The notes below the pieces were generated by a model, which did not search any database, was not told the origin of the DNA, and saw only the letters and a program-made list of their open reading frames with translations. DNA of 64,000 nt from Pelomonas sp. Root1217. GTDB lineage: Bacteria > Pseudomonadota > Gammaproteobacteria > Burkholderiales > Burkholderiaceae_C. The stretch covers positions 1 through 64,000 of the forward strand of contig NZ_LMDC01000032.1 in assembly GCF_001425705.1 (NCBI RefSeq), written 5' to 3'. Both the position numbers and the translations under genes were made by a program. Positions 55,017 to 64,000 of the stretch are shown here, piece by piece; position 1 is the first letter of the stretch, and the number at the start of each line of letters is the position of its first letter.

Positions 55017-55862
55017 TCAATTCAGGCGCACCGCCGGCAGCGTGATGCTGTGGTCGCCCAGCACCACCGCCACCTGTGCCTGGCCCCGTTGTGCGTGGTG
55101 CACGTCGAAGGTGAACGCGCCGCTGCCGGTCGCGAGGCCGTCGAAGCGGAAGTCGCCGAACGCATCGGTGCGTGTCGTGGCCACGGCGCGCCCGCCCTGC
55201 GCGAGGTTGACCTCGGCACCCTCCACGCATTCGACGCGACCATCGACCGTGGCGACGACGCTGCCGCCGATGAACAGGCAGTCGATGCGGTGCAGATTGC
55301 GATAGTGCACGCGCGGCCGCGTGCCGAGTTCGGGCTGCAGCACGCGCAGGCCTTCGCGCTGCGCCCGCTCGGCCATGGCGGCGTCACTGGCGCGCACGGC
55401 CTGCAGCGCGCGCGTCGGGCACACGGTGGCGGCGCGCGGCGTGGTCCAGTCCTGATCCAGCAGATGGGCGTCGAAGAACCACGTCTGCGGCAACTGCTGC
55501 TCCTCGTTCCACACCACGGCGCCGTAGGGACAGGCGTCGACCAGGTCGCGCCGGCCTTTGGCCTTGATGGGGTCGAAGATCACGACGCCGTCGTGGCGCT
55601 TGCGTACCGAACCGTCCGCGCCGGCCTTCAGGCAGGGGCCGTCGTCGCAGTGGTTGCACAGGCGCGGCAGGTAGGCGGCATCGCTGAGGTGGCCGCTGCC
55701 GCGCACCCGGCGCTCGATGCGGATGACCGCCGGCCCGTGGGCCGCATGTGGCGCGCTGTAGCCGGGGAAGTCATTGCCGACGAACTCGTCCTTGGCCGAG
55801 AGCACGCAGTTGTGGCAGTTGTGGCACTCGGCCACGTCGATGATGAGGTTCCACTTGTCCAT
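55017..55862 (-). CDS. Iron-sulphur subunit of a transhydroxylase-like molybdoenzyme
   Basis: 281 residues from the ATG at 55862. Cys clusters CHNCHNC (about 13-19), CNHCDDGPC (about 69-77), CPYG and CPTR bind [4Fe-4S] clusters. The C-terminal part (about 195-280: GGSVVATVDGRVECVEGA and TRTDAFGDFRFDG) is a beta-sandwich like the carboxypeptidase-regulatory domain in the small subunit of pyrogallol-phloroglucinol transhydroxylase. It lies 8 bp from the large-subunit gene. No membrane anchor subunit follows, so the enzyme is soluble. Confidence 0.82.
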   Translation of the reverse strand: MDKWNLIIDVAECHNCHNCVLSAKDEFVGNDFPGYSAPHAAHGPAVIRIERRVRGSGHLSDAAYLPRLCNHCDDGPCLKAGADGSVRKRHDGVVIFDPIKAKGRRDLVDACPYGAVVWNEEQQLPQTWFFDAHLLDQDWTTPRAATVCPTRALQAVRASDAAMAERAQREGLRVLQPELGTRPRVHYRNLHRIDCLFIGGSVVATVDGRVECVEGAEVNLAQGGRAVATTRTDAFGDFRFDGLATGSGAFTFDVHHAQRGQAQVAVVLGDHSITLPAVRLN

Positions 55863-55870
55863 GTCTGGCT

Positions 55871-58867
55871 TCAGGCGATCGTTTCGGCCACGGGGTGGGC
55901 GGATGACACCGGCTGCCCCAGTCGCCCGGTCCATTTCTCGACCTGCACCATGCAGGCGTTGGGCGCCATGCTGTGCGTGCCCTGAATTGCGGTACGTGAG
56001 GGCACCAGCACGTTCATGCTGCCGCCGATGTCGACCACGCCCTGGTCGGACTGCACCGGCGTATAGCGGGCGCTGGACTCGAAGGACTTGACCACACCCG
56101 GCGCCACCAGGGTGGACACGTCGACGGCGCAGACCACCGCGCCGCGCGCGTTGTGCACCTTCACCAGGTCGTGGTGGGCGATGCCGCGCGCTGCGGCGTC
56201 GGCCACGTTCAGACGAACCAGCCAGTACGGATGGCCGGCTATGCGCACGCGGTGGTCCTCAATGTCGTCGAGGAAGCCACCCTTGCCGTCCACGTGGGTG
56301 TGGAAGCTGTAGCGCGAGTGCGTGGCAATGAGCTGCAGCGGCCAGCTGCGGACATGCTCGCTGCGCGGCCCTTCCCACGACGGCATATAGCGGTTGAGCA
56401 CGGGACGCTCGGGGTTGTGCGCATCGTGGCGTACCAGCGTGGTGGGCATGAACTCGAGCTTGCCGCTGGGCGTCTGCAGGCCCTGGCCGAACTCGCCCGC
56501 CCATTGCGAGGGCAAAGGCTGCGCCTCGGCGATGTCCTTCATGCGCCCCTCTGCGAACCAGCGCAACAGCACCGGCGAGCGCATCGGCTCCTGCTCGGCC
56601 GACACCACGTAGTAGCCCTTGCGGCAGAACTCGGCCCAGGAGATGTGCTGCGCCACGTCGGAGGACTCGAAAACGCGCTTGCACCAGTCCAGTTCGCTGC
56701 AACCTTCGGTGAACATGGCACCCAGCCCCAGGCGCTGCAGGATCAGACTGAAGATCTCGTAGTCGGACTTGGATTCGCCCAGCGGCTCGATGCACTTGTG
56801 CTGCAGCGCGACGACACGGTGGTTCACGTTGTTGAAGCCGTGCGGCAGGTAGCCGCCGCCGTTGCACCATTCACCGATGTCATAACGCTCGAACTGCGTG
56901 CAAGCCGGCAGGATCACGTCGGCGAACTGGGTCTCGCCCTCCATCCAGATCGACTGGTTGACCACGAACTCGATGCTCTCGTGGCGGTAGGCCGCCTCCA
57001 TGCGCTTGGACTCGGTCAGTGTGCTGAACCACGAGCCGCCGTACTTGTAGATCATGTGGATACGCGGGTAGCCCGGCATCGGGTATTCGAACGGCGTGAA
57101 CTGGATCTCGGTGGCCAGGCCATCCCACAGATAGCCGCTGGCGCGCCCTTCGATGATGGCTTCGGGGAACTTCTGCTTGGGCACCAACTGCCGCACCGGG
57201 TTGACGGTGATGACGTGCGGCATCTTCTGGTAGTTGTTGACCGCATTGCCGTTCCAGTTCAGCTCCCCGGAGATGCCGCCGTCGGCGTAGCCGGGGAAGT
57301 AGAACTCCAGATCCACCGGAGCCCCTGACTCCAGGTTGCCGAAGTTGATGCCCGGCTTGCCCAGGCCGCGCATGGCCATGAGCATCACCATGCAGCGCGC
57401 CCATTGCGCCCCGGTGGCGCCGCGCCCTGCCCCGCCGAAGCCACCGCCGGCGGCACCGGCGGCCAGGTAGAGCTTCTTGCGCGCCATCAGCCGCGCGAGG
57501 GCGCGCACGTCCTTGGCCGGCACGCCGGTCTCCTCTTCCTGCCACTCGGGCGTCTTGGCCACGCCATCGTCCACGCCCATCAGGTGGTCACGCCAGGTCT
57601 CGAAGCCCGTGGTGCGCTGGGCCACGTAGTCCTTGTCGTAAAGATCCTCTGCAACCCAGACCTGCATGATGGCCTGGGCCAGCGCGGCATCGGTGCCGGG
57701 CTTGATGGGCACCCAGCGCCCGCCCAGCCACGCGGCGGTGGGATTGAGGTGCGGGTCGATGTGCACGAACTCGATGCCCAGCTCGCGCGCCCATTGACGC
57801 CGTTCGGTGCCCTCGTGCGCGGAGTACGCGCCGCGCGTGGATTCCGGGTCGCTGGACCAGAACACCATCAGCTCGGATTCCTGCAGACAGTCTTCCACCG
57901 TGCCGTAGCTGCCGGCGATTCCCACACGCTGCGCATGGCCCCAGTGGTGCATGGCGCCCCAGTACCAGCCTTCCCAGCTGTCGGGGTTGGCCGCCACACG
58001 CGTGAAGCCGACGAGGTTGCCAAAGCGCAGTAGTGCGCTGAGGTAGTAGCCCACGTTGCCCCACTGGTGGTGCGAACCGTGCGCCAGCGTCATCGCCCCG
58101 GCACCGTGGACCTGCTTCTGCCGCACGATCTCCCTGGCGACGAGGTCCAGCGCCTCGTCCCACGTGATCGGCACGTAGCCGCTCTTGCCGCGGTTGTGCG
58201 GGTTGCGCTCGCCGTTCGGGTCGAAGTCGACGCGCTTCATCGGCGTGAGGATGCGGTCGGGCGAGTACACCGCCGACTTCAGCGCCAGCGCGTGCGACGC
58301 CACCGTGGCCATGCGGCGCGGCGAGAAGCGCCGGCCACGGGCTGTCACCGTCCAGCTGGCGCCGTCCCAGGCATCGAATTCGATCGGCACCAGGCGCACG
58401 ATGCGCCCGGCCTTCACGTGCACGAACAGCGGTCCGCCGTTGGTCATCGTCGTGTAGCGGGTGCAGCCGTCGGGCAGCGGCGTGCCCATCTTCAAGGCCG
58501 AGGTCTGCGACAGGTTCATCAGCTGCATGAACCAGGTGGCCAGCGGGTCGGGCCCCATCACCATGACCTTGAAGTTCTTGGCCGCATGCACCACTTCGCC
58601 CATGTCGGCCGCCGGCTTCAGCATGGCCAGTGCGGTGCGCAGGTCCTTGAACACCATGCGCACTACCGGGTTCGGATGCGCACCGGCCACACTGCGGACC
58701 TTGCCGCCAGCGATGAAGTAGTGCCGCACGACGCTGCCGTCCTTCAGGCCGATCTGGACCACCGCGTCGTGGCGCGAAAGGAAGGCGCGGAAGGCGGGTC
58801 GCCGCGCTGCGCGATTGAGCATCGGCCCGAGCGCGAACAGGATGGTGCGAAGGACTGCGCGTTGCAT
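55871..58867 (-). CDS. Molybdopterin transhydroxylase-like large subunit with SCP2-like N-terminal domain
   Basis: 998 residues. Residues about 1-122 resemble an SCP2/sterol-carrier fold (VVQIGLKDGSVVRHYF, VMVMGPDPLATWFMQ). Residues 123-998 are a DMSO-reductase-family subunit. His266, Asp296 and Ser297 (SHHQWG, ANPDSWEG) sit exactly 122 residues beyond His144, Asp174 and the Mo ligand Ser175 of the Pelobacter pyrogallol transhydroxylase; Tyr527 (FPGYADG) is near its Tyr404. No [4Fe-4S] motif or Tat signal is at the N-terminus, as in that enzyme. It probably moves or adds hydroxyl groups on phenols. The fusion is odd. Confidence 0.78.
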   Translation of the reverse strand: MQRAVLRTILFALGPMLNRAARRPAFRAFLSRHDAVVQIGLKDGSVVRHYFIAGGKVRSVAGAHPNPVVRMVFKDLRTALAMLKPAADMGEVVHAAKNFKVMVMGPDPLATWFMQLMNLSQTSALKMGTPLPDGCTRYTTMTNGGPLFVHVKAGRIVRLVPIEFDAWDGASWTVTARGRRFSPRRMATVASHALALKSAVYSPDRILTPMKRVDFDPNGERNPHNRGKSGYVPITWDEALDLVAREIVRQKQVHGAGAMTLAHGSHHQWGNVGYYLSALLRFGNLVGFTRVAANPDSWEGWYWGAMHHWGHAQRVGIAGSYGTVEDCLQESELMVFWSSDPESTRGAYSAHEGTERRQWARELGIEFVHIDPHLNPTAAWLGGRWVPIKPGTDAALAQAIMQVWVAEDLYDKDYVAQRTTGFETWRDHLMGVDDGVAKTPEWQEEETGVPAKDVRALARLMARKKLYLAAGAAGGGFGGAGRGATGAQWARCMVMLMAMRGLGKPGINFGNLESGAPVDLEFYFPGYADGGISGELNWNGNAVNNYQKMPHVITVNPVRQLVPKQKFPEAIIEGRASGYLWDGLATEIQFTPFEYPMPGYPRIHMIYKYGGSWFSTLTESKRMEAAYRHESIEFVVNQSIWMEGETQFADVILPACTQFERYDIGEWCNGGGYLPHGFNNVNHRVVALQHKCIEPLGESKSDYEIFSLILQRLGLGAMFTEGCSELDWCKRVFESSDVAQHISWAEFCRKGYYVVSAEQEPMRSPVLLRWFAEGRMKDIAEAQPLPSQWAGEFGQGLQTPSGKLEFMPTTLVRHDAHNPERPVLNRYMPSWEGPRSEHVRSWPLQLIATHSRYSFHTHVDGKGGFLDDIEDHRVRIAGHPYWLVRLNVADAAARGIAHHDLVKVHNARGAVVCAVDVSTLVAPGVVKSFESSARYTPVQSDQGVVDIGGSMNVLVPSRTAIQGTHSMAPNACMVQVEKWTGRLGQPVSSAHPVAETIA

Positions 58868-58870
58868 CGC

Positions 58871-59740
58871 TCAGGCCTGCGGAGGTTCGGCTCGCACCGG
58901 GTTCTCGATGTGACCCAGGCCCTCGATGGCGACCTTCACCACATCGCCCACCTGCAGGAACTTGCCGAGCGCGATGCCCACGTTCGCGCAAGTGCCGGTG
59001 GCGATCAGGTCGCCCGGCTCCAGCGTCATCACCTGGCTCAGCTCGTGGATCTGTTGCCAGATGTCGTAGATCATGCCGCCGGTGCTGGCCTGTTGCCGCA
59101 GCTCGCCGTTGACCCACAGCTGCATCTGCAGCGCATGCGGGTCGGCGATCTCGTCGTCGGTGGTGATCCAAGGGCCGATAGGCCCGTGGCTGTCAAAGCT
59201 CTTTCCGAGCGTGAAGGTCGGGCTCTTGAACTGCCAGTCGCGCGCCGTGACGTCGTTGCAGACGAAATAGCCGCCGACCACGCTGCGCGCCTGCTCGACG
59301 CTGACGTAGCGGCAGCGCTTGCCGATCACCACGCCCATCTCGGCCTCGTAGTCCATCTTCTCGGACACGCGCGGCTTGTAGATCGGGTCGAACGGCCCGG
59401 TGATGCAGCTCACCTGCTTGTTGAACCACAACTGGTGCTTGGGCACCGGCACGCCGGCGCGCGCGGCTTCCTCGGCGTGGTCGTGGTAATTCATGCCGAT
59501 GGCCAGGTACTTCTGCGCATCGGGAATCGGTGCTTCGAGCTTCACCTGTGCCAGCGGCGTGCCGCGCGGCGCGGCCTCCAGCGCCTGCGCGATGCGCGCG
59601 CGGCCCGCGACGCCCGCAGCCAGCAACCCGCGGATGGTCCGCGGGGCGGTGGGATCGAGCGTGGCGATCTCGACCACGTGGTCGTCGACGACGGCACCGA
59701 CGGTGGTTCGGCCGTTATGGGTGTAGCGGGCAAGTTTCAT
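58871..59740 (-). CDS. Fumarylacetoacetate hydrolase (FAH)-family protein
   Basis: 289 residues. YLAIGMNYHDHAEE, then DYEAEMGVVIGKR and NDVTARDWQ are the FAH metal and fold motifs; the C-terminal half has GDLIATGTCANVG. Members hydrolyse, decarboxylate or hydrate acyl-ketones from aromatic ring cleavage. It is directly upstream (three bases) of the molybdoenzyme gene and after the dioxygenase gene, which fits a ring-cleavage pathway. Metal-dependent, cytoplasmic. Confidence 0.88.
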   Translation of the reverse strand: MKLARYTHNGRTTVGAVVDDHVVEIATLDPTAPRTIRGLLAAGVAGRARIAQALEAAPRGTPLAQVKLEAPIPDAQKYLAIGMNYHDHAEEAARAGVPVPKHQLWFNKQVSCITGPFDPIYKPRVSEKMDYEAEMGVVIGKRCRYVSVEQARSVVGGYFVCNDVTARDWQFKSPTFTLGKSFDSHGPIGPWITTDDEIADPHALQMQLWVNGELRQQASTGGMIYDIWQQIHELSQVMTLEPGDLIATGTCANVGIALGKFLQVGDVVKVAIEGLGHIENPVRAEPPQA

Positions 59741-59773
59741 GAGGCAGTGATCTCGTTCGAAGGGGAGCCTGAA

Positions 59774-60706
59774 TCAGGCGAAGAACTCGGGGTTGAGGGG
59801 CGGTGCCCACTGCTGCAGTTCGTCGGGCTTGATGGGGGCATGGCCGACCGGCGTGCTGTCGTTGACGAGGTCGCCATCCGTCCAGTGCTCGATCTTGTGA
59901 CCGAAGGGGTCGCGCCAGTAGTCGAAGATCTGGCTGCCCTGGACGTGGCGGCCCACGCCCCACGAATGCCGGTGGCCACGCTGCTTCAGCCACTCTCCGC
60001 CCTGCATCACGTCGTCGAGGTCGAGCACCTCGAAGGCGCTGTGGTCGAAGCGGCTGACGCCGTCCTGGGCGCCGATCAGCGCCAATGTGTGGTGGTCGGT
60101 CCACTGATCGCCCAGGCCGCAGTGCATGAAGGCCGCAATGGTGTTGGTCTCGGTGCCCGCCCAATAGGTGTCCGACGGCTCGAACCCGAGCACCTCGCGG
60201 TAGAAGGCCAGCGTCTTCGGGAAATCGGCCACCAGCAGCGCGACGTGCCCGAGCCGCATCACCGATGACGGTTCCGGCTTGAGCCGGATCGGCTGGCCCA
60301 GGCGTCGGCGGCCGGTGGCGCCGTTGAACGCCAGCGGCCCGCGCACCGGCAGCGGCGTGTGCGTGGCCTGGCCGTGGATCACATCGACGACGAAGCCGGC
60401 CGGATCGGTGAAGCGCACGCGTTGGCCGCCGCCGGGCTCGGGATTGGCTTCCATGGGCCGGCCGGCGCGCGCCGCCACGTCGGCAAGCGCCTCGGCGCTG
60501 CGTGCCAGCAGGCCGAACCCCACCGTGGCGTTTTCGGGACCGAGCTCCGCGATGTGCACGTGATGCATCGCCCCGGCCGCGCGTGAGTACAGCGCGTGCG
60601 GCGTGCGGATGACGGCGTGAAGACCGAAGTCGGCCAGGAAGGATTGCATCCGGTCCAGGTCGGTGACCTGGTAGCGGACGAAGGCGATGTCTTGGATGGG
60701 ACTCAT
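59774..60706 (-). CDS. Type I extradiol dioxygenase-like (VOC) protein
   Basis: 310 residues from the ATG at 60706. Two VOC modules (about 1-115 and 148-280) match ring-cleavage dioxygenases. The Fe(II) ligands appear as His154 (RLGHVALLV), His222 (FDHSAFEV) and Glu273 (FGHKIEHW), the two-His-one-Glu pattern. It should open a catechol-type ring next to the hydroxyls. It sits in the same minus-strand run as the FAH protein and the molybdoenzyme. Confidence 0.85.
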   Translation of the reverse strand: MSPIQDIAFVRYQVTDLDRMQSFLADFGLHAVIRTPHALYSRAAGAMHHVHIAELGPENATVGFGLLARSAEALADVAARAGRPMEANPEPGGGQRVRFTDPAGFVVDVIHGQATHTPLPVRGPLAFNGATGRRRLGQPIRLKPEPSSVMRLGHVALLVADFPKTLAFYREVLGFEPSDTYWAGTETNTIAAFMHCGLGDQWTDHHTLALIGAQDGVSRFDHSAFEVLDLDDVMQGGEWLKQRGHRHSWGVGRHVQGSQIFDYWRDPFGHKIEHWTDGDLVNDSTPVGHAPIKPDELQQWAPPLNPEFFA

Positions 60707-60720
60707 GGCAGATCCTCGAT

Positions 60721-63150
60721 TCAGCGGTGGACACGGCCATCGGCCGCGAGATGGCTTGCGGCAGCGCGACCGGCCTGCCGGGAAGGCGTCAGCAGGAAAC
60801 AGGCGAGCGCAGGCAGCAGCACCAGGGCGCCCAACATGTTCCACAGGAACATGAAGGCGAGCAGCACGCCCATGTCGGCCTGGAACTTGATCGGGCTCGC
60901 GACCCAGGTGATGACGCCGGCGGCCAGCGTCACGCCGGTCAGCATCACGACCTTGCCGGTGAACAGCAACGCCCGGTGGTAGCTCTGCGCAAGGCTGCGA
61001 CCCTGGCGCAGTTCTGCCAGCACGATGGACAGGATGTAGAGCGCATAGTCGACGCCGATGCCCACACCCAGCGCGATCACCGGCAGGGTCGCGACCTTGA
61101 CGCCCATGCCCAGCGCCACCATCAGCGCCTCAGCGAGAAATGAGGTGACGACCAGCGGCAGCACGGCCACGAGAACGGCCCGCCACGAGCGGAACGTCAC
61201 GAAGGACAGCAACACCACGGCGCCGTAGACCAACCAGAGCATCGTGCGCCAGGCGTCGTGGACGACGATGTTGGTCGCGGCTTCGATGCCCGCCGAACCG
61301 GCGGCCAGCAGGAACTGCGCGTCCGGCCCATCGTGCCGGGTTGCGAAGGCCTGCACGTGCTCGACGACGCGCGCCAGCGTCGAGGCCTTGTGGTCGCACA
61401 GGTAGACATAGAGCGTCAGCAGGCTGCAGGCGTCGTTGTACAGGCCGCGGGGCGCATTGGCCGTCACGGTGTTGACCATGTCCTGGCTGGGCAGCATCTC
61501 GTACCACTTCGCGCTGCCGTCGTTCAGACCGGTGGCGACCCGGCGGTTCAGCAGCGCCAGCGTGTTCGTGCTCTCCACGCCGTCGAGCTGCCGCAGCTCC
61601 CATTCCAGCTCATCCACCTGCTGCACGGTGGACAGCTTGGCGCACTGGCCGTCGGGCGTGCGCACCATCACCGCCAGCACGTCGCTGGACGCGCCGTAGC
61701 CGGCGTTCATGAAGGCGACGTCCCGGTTGTAGCGGCTGTCGGCCCGCAGTTCGGGCGCGCCGGGATCCAGGTCGCCAATGGCCAGCCGGGTGCTCGCCAC
61801 GATGCCGCCGGCCAGCAGCAGTGCACCGACGACGACAGCCGCCGTGGCCCAGCGCGGCTGCGTGAAGCGGCCGAGGAAGGCCCACAGCGGATGACGCGCG
61901 TCGCCGCGCTCGTCCGCCAGCTCGTCGCGCAGGCTGCGTCGCGCGGCCGCCGGATCCACGCCGACGTAGCTGAGCAGGATCGGCAGCAGGATCAGGTTGG
62001 TGAAGATCAGCACGCCGACGCCGATGGAGGCGGCGATGGCCAGTTCGCGGATCGCCTGGATGTCGATCACCAGCAGCACCGCGAAGCCGACCGCGTCTGC
62101 CAGCAGGGCCGTCAAGCCGGCCAGGAACAGGCGGCGGAATGTGTAGCGCGCGGCGACCAGCCGGGGCAGTCCGCGGCCGATGTCCTGCATGATGCCGTTC
62201 ATCTTCTGCGCGCCATGGCTCATGCCAATGGCGAACACGAGGAAGGGCACCAGCATCGAGTACGGGTCGAGCGCGTAGCCGAGCGTGGGCAGCAGGCCGA
62301 GCTGCCACACCACTGCGACCAGCGACGCGGCCACGACCAGCAGGGTCGATCGGGCGCAGCGGGTATAGGCGTAGACCATGGCCGCGGCAATCGCCACTGC
62401 GAGGGCGAAGAAGCCCAGCACCGCCCGCACACCCTCGATCAGGTCACCCACCAGCTTGGCGAAGCCTGTGATGTGGATCGCGACGCCCTGGGCCTCGTAT
62501 TTGGTGCGCAGCGTCTCCAGTTGCCGGGCGAAGTCCGTGAGGCTCACCGGCTTGCCCTCGGCATCGCGCGACAGCAGCGGGACGAAGACGATGGAGGACC
62601 TCGCGTCGAGCGCGACGAGCTGGCCGATCTCGCCCGAACGGGCGATGTTGTTGGCCAGACGCTGGAGATCATCGGGGCGGCCCTGCCAGCCGTCCGGGAT
62701 GACCGGACCGCCTTCGAGTCCTTCCTCGGTGACGCCCGACCAGCGCGTGTTGGGCGTCCACAGGCTCTTGAGGCCCGTGCGGTCGACGCCGGGCATCAGG
62801 AACACCTCGTCGTTGAGCCGGCGCAGCGTGTCCTGGTACCTGGCGTCGTAGATGGTGCCGGTGGGATTGGTCACCGCGATGCGCACGGCGTTGCCCAGGC
62901 CCTTCAACTCGTTCTGGTGAGCCACGAAGTTCACGATGAACGGGTGCGAGCCGGGGATGGTCTTCTCGAAGCTCGCCGACAGCTGCAGCCGGGTCGCCTG
63001 CCAGCCGAGCAGCAGGGTGGCGAGCAGGCACAGCGCGACCACCAGGGCGCGGTGATTGAAAAGCACGCGTTCGACGAACGAACCCGAGTGCGGATCGAAG
63101 CTGGCTGCGTCGAAGCGGCCGGTCGCGGAAGCGGTCATGGTGGCGCTCAT
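60721..63150 (-). CDS. RND/MMPL-family transporter (HAE3-type)
   Basis: 809 residues from the ATG at 63150. Twelve predicted membrane helices in two halves, each with a long periplasmic loop; the sterol-sensing-like MMPL block is VALGVGIGVDYALY. The N-terminal 25 residues are hydrophilic. Members of this family move lipids and hydrophobic molecules. Its gene overlaps the Ycf48-like gene by four bases (ATGA, 63147-63150), a common pair in beta- and gamma-proteobacterial catabolic clusters. Likely role: uptake or export of the hydrophobic substrate. Confidence 0.88.
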   Translation of the reverse strand: MSATMTASATGRFDAASFDPHSGSFVERVLFNHRALVVALCLLATLLLGWQATRLQLSASFEKTIPGSHPFIVNFVAHQNELKGLGNAVRIAVTNPTGTIYDARYQDTLRRLNDEVFLMPGVDRTGLKSLWTPNTRWSGVTEEGLEGGPVIPDGWQGRPDDLQRLANNIARSGEIGQLVALDARSSIVFVPLLSRDAEGKPVSLTDFARQLETLRTKYEAQGVAIHITGFAKLVGDLIEGVRAVLGFFALAVAIAAAMVYAYTRCARSTLLVVAASLVAVVWQLGLLPTLGYALDPYSMLVPFLVFAIGMSHGAQKMNGIMQDIGRGLPRLVAARYTFRRLFLAGLTALLADAVGFAVLLVIDIQAIRELAIAASIGVGVLIFTNLILLPILLSYVGVDPAAARRSLRDELADERGDARHPLWAFLGRFTQPRWATAAVVVGALLLAGGIVASTRLAIGDLDPGAPELRADSRYNRDVAFMNAGYGASSDVLAVMVRTPDGQCAKLSTVQQVDELEWELRQLDGVESTNTLALLNRRVATGLNDGSAKWYEMLPSQDMVNTVTANAPRGLYNDACSLLTLYVYLCDHKASTLARVVEHVQAFATRHDGPDAQFLLAAGSAGIEAATNIVVHDAWRTMLWLVYGAVVLLSFVTFRSWRAVLVAVLPLVVTSFLAEALMVALGMGVKVATLPVIALGVGIGVDYALYILSIVLAELRQGRSLAQSYHRALLFTGKVVMLTGVTLAAGVITWVASPIKFQADMGVLLAFMFLWNMLGALVLLPALACFLLTPSRQAGRAAASHLAADGRVHR

Positions 63151-64000
63151 GCGTGCTTGTCCAGTCGCGTGGCGCCGCCCAAGCCGAGCGCGAGCCGCCC
63201 CCCGGCGGGCAGCGCCAACGCTTGAGAAAGCGGCGGCAGGGCCGGGCCGGGCAGCACCGTGAGCGAGCTGCCTGCGCGCGTGACGAGCACTTGCCCCGCC
63301 TGGTTGGCCAACAGCACGCCCCCTTCGGGCAGCGCGCCGGCACTGACCAGGCTGGCCGGTGGCGCGCCCTCGATCTGCCTCCAGCGCTGGCCGTCGTCGA
63401 TCGAGCGCCAGGCTTGGCCGCGCAGGCCGGCAATCACCCACTCGCCGTCGCGCGTGGCACACGCCGCCAGCCAGGTACCGTTGTAGGGCGACGCGATGCG
63501 CGCGAAACGGCGCCCGTCGTCGGTGGAGCGCAGCAGCAGTCCCTGTTCGCCAGCGAGCAGCCAGGTGGACCCGCGCACGGCGATGGCGTACAGGTGCTGG
63601 CCCTTCGGGTTGTCCAGCCGGTCCAATGCCGCCGTCCAGCTGGCGCCGCCGTCGAGCGTCTCGAAGAACAGGCCGTAGGCGCCGACCACGGCGACGCGGT
63701 GGGCATCGACAACGTGCAGGTCCAGCAAGGGCTTGTCCGGACCGTCCTTGACCAGTTGCCCGGCCTCCCTGGCCAGCAGGGCACCGCGCGGGTCATCGCC
63801 AAAATTCGTGGCGGCGCTTGCCGCCGCCTGAGCCAGCCGAGCGCCATCGGACTGCAGCACCCAGCGCTCGCCGCCGTCGCGCGTCGCCAGGATGACGCCC
63901 CCGTGACCGACGGCCCAGCCGTGGGCGGCGTCCGCAAACCGAACCGCGGTGAGGGTGACGCTGACCGGCACGCTGCGCGCCTGCCGCCAGTGGCCGCCAC
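63147..64000 (-). CDS. Ycf48/BNR-like beta-propeller protein, 5' end outside window
   Basis: At least 283 residues, frame open to the right edge; an internal Met at 63971 is not the true start, because the preceding codons (GGHWRQARSVPV) continue the fold. Repeats such as FADAAHGWAVGHGGVILATRDGGERW and LLLRSTDDGRRF are the Ycf48/BNR propeller pattern. Such proteins are exported and co-occur with MMPL transporters; a role as assembly or periplasmic partner is inferred. It ends in the four-base overlap with the transporter gene. Confidence 0.82.
   Translation of the reverse strand, partial: GGHWRQARSVPVSVTLTAVRFADAAHGWAVGHGGVILATRDGGERWVLQSDGARLAQAAASAATNFGDDPRGALLAREAGQLVKDGPDKPLLDLHVVDAHRVAVVGAYGLFFETLDGGASWTAALDRLDNPKGQHLYAIAVRGSTWLLAGEQGLLLRSTDDGRRFARIASPYNGTWLAACATRDGEWVIAGLRGQAWRSIDDGQRWRQIEGAPPASLVSAGALPEGGVLLANQAGQVLVTRAGSSLTVLPGPALPPLSQALALPAGGRLALGLGGATRLDKHA

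Overview
The window comes from a high-GC Gram-negative proteobacterium. Gene content and protein style (classical porin ending in Phe, CusCBA and NorR of beta-proteobacterial type) point to the Burkholderiales, perhaps a Rubrivivax/Roseateles/Leptothrix-like soil or water bacterium; the genus is inference. Genes are densely packed with many 4-nt ATGA/GTGA overlaps. No rRNA, tRNA, CRISPR array or insertion sequence was seen.

Layout. 1-1.7 kb: the end of a GH31 alpha-xylosidase gene and a secreted protein with a TonB-C-like tail. 1.7-11.2 kb: a copper/silver resistance block with a CopA ATPase, a CopZ-like chaperone, a DUF305 membrane protein, a small secreted Cys protein and a CusC-CusB-CusA efflux system; two MerR/CueR-type promoter boxes are present but no CueR gene. 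11.2-17 kb: an amine/amino-acid catabolic block (FAD oxidoreductase, bicupin, aldehyde dehydrogenase, M20 amidohydrolase) and a secreted esterase. 17.2-21.6 kb: a LacI regulator with GH35 and GH27 glycosidases, for galactose-bearing plant polysaccharides. 21.7-24.2 kb: DUF1428 protein, short-chain dehydrogenase, porin. 24.4-38.8 kb: a second nitrogen-compound block around an Lrp regulator: omega-aminotransferase, GhrA-like reductase, acetyltransferase, HAD hydrolase, PuuB-like oxidase, a complete peptide/amine ABC importer, tartrate-dehydrogenase-like enzyme and a GabD-like dehydrogenase.

38.8-48.6 kb is an accessory island: long gene-poor stretches, two 100-bp direct repeats around a small ORF, several ORFan genes, three XRE regulators, a KfrA-like protein divergent from a tyrosine recombinase, a possible HEPN protein, and a two-gene operon pairing an AlbA_2/Schlafen-like protein with a proteasome-fold (Ntn) hydrolase that keeps the Thr/Asp/Lys catalytic positions. 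This pair is my best candidate for an undescribed system.

48.6-51.5 kb: nitric oxide defence, flavohaemoglobin Hmp divergent from NorR with three NorR-type sites between them. 51.6-64 kb: a LuxR regulator followed by a long minus-strand cluster: acetoacetate-decarboxylase-family protein, aldehyde dehydrogenase, a two-subunit molybdenum enzyme resembling pyrogallol-phloroglucinol transhydroxylase (large subunit with an extra SCP2-like N-terminal domain), FAH-family hydrolase, extradiol-dioxygenase-like VOC protein, an RND/MMPL transporter and a Ycf48-like protein cut by the window end. Together these suggest an undescribed aromatic or hydrophobic-compound degradation pathway.
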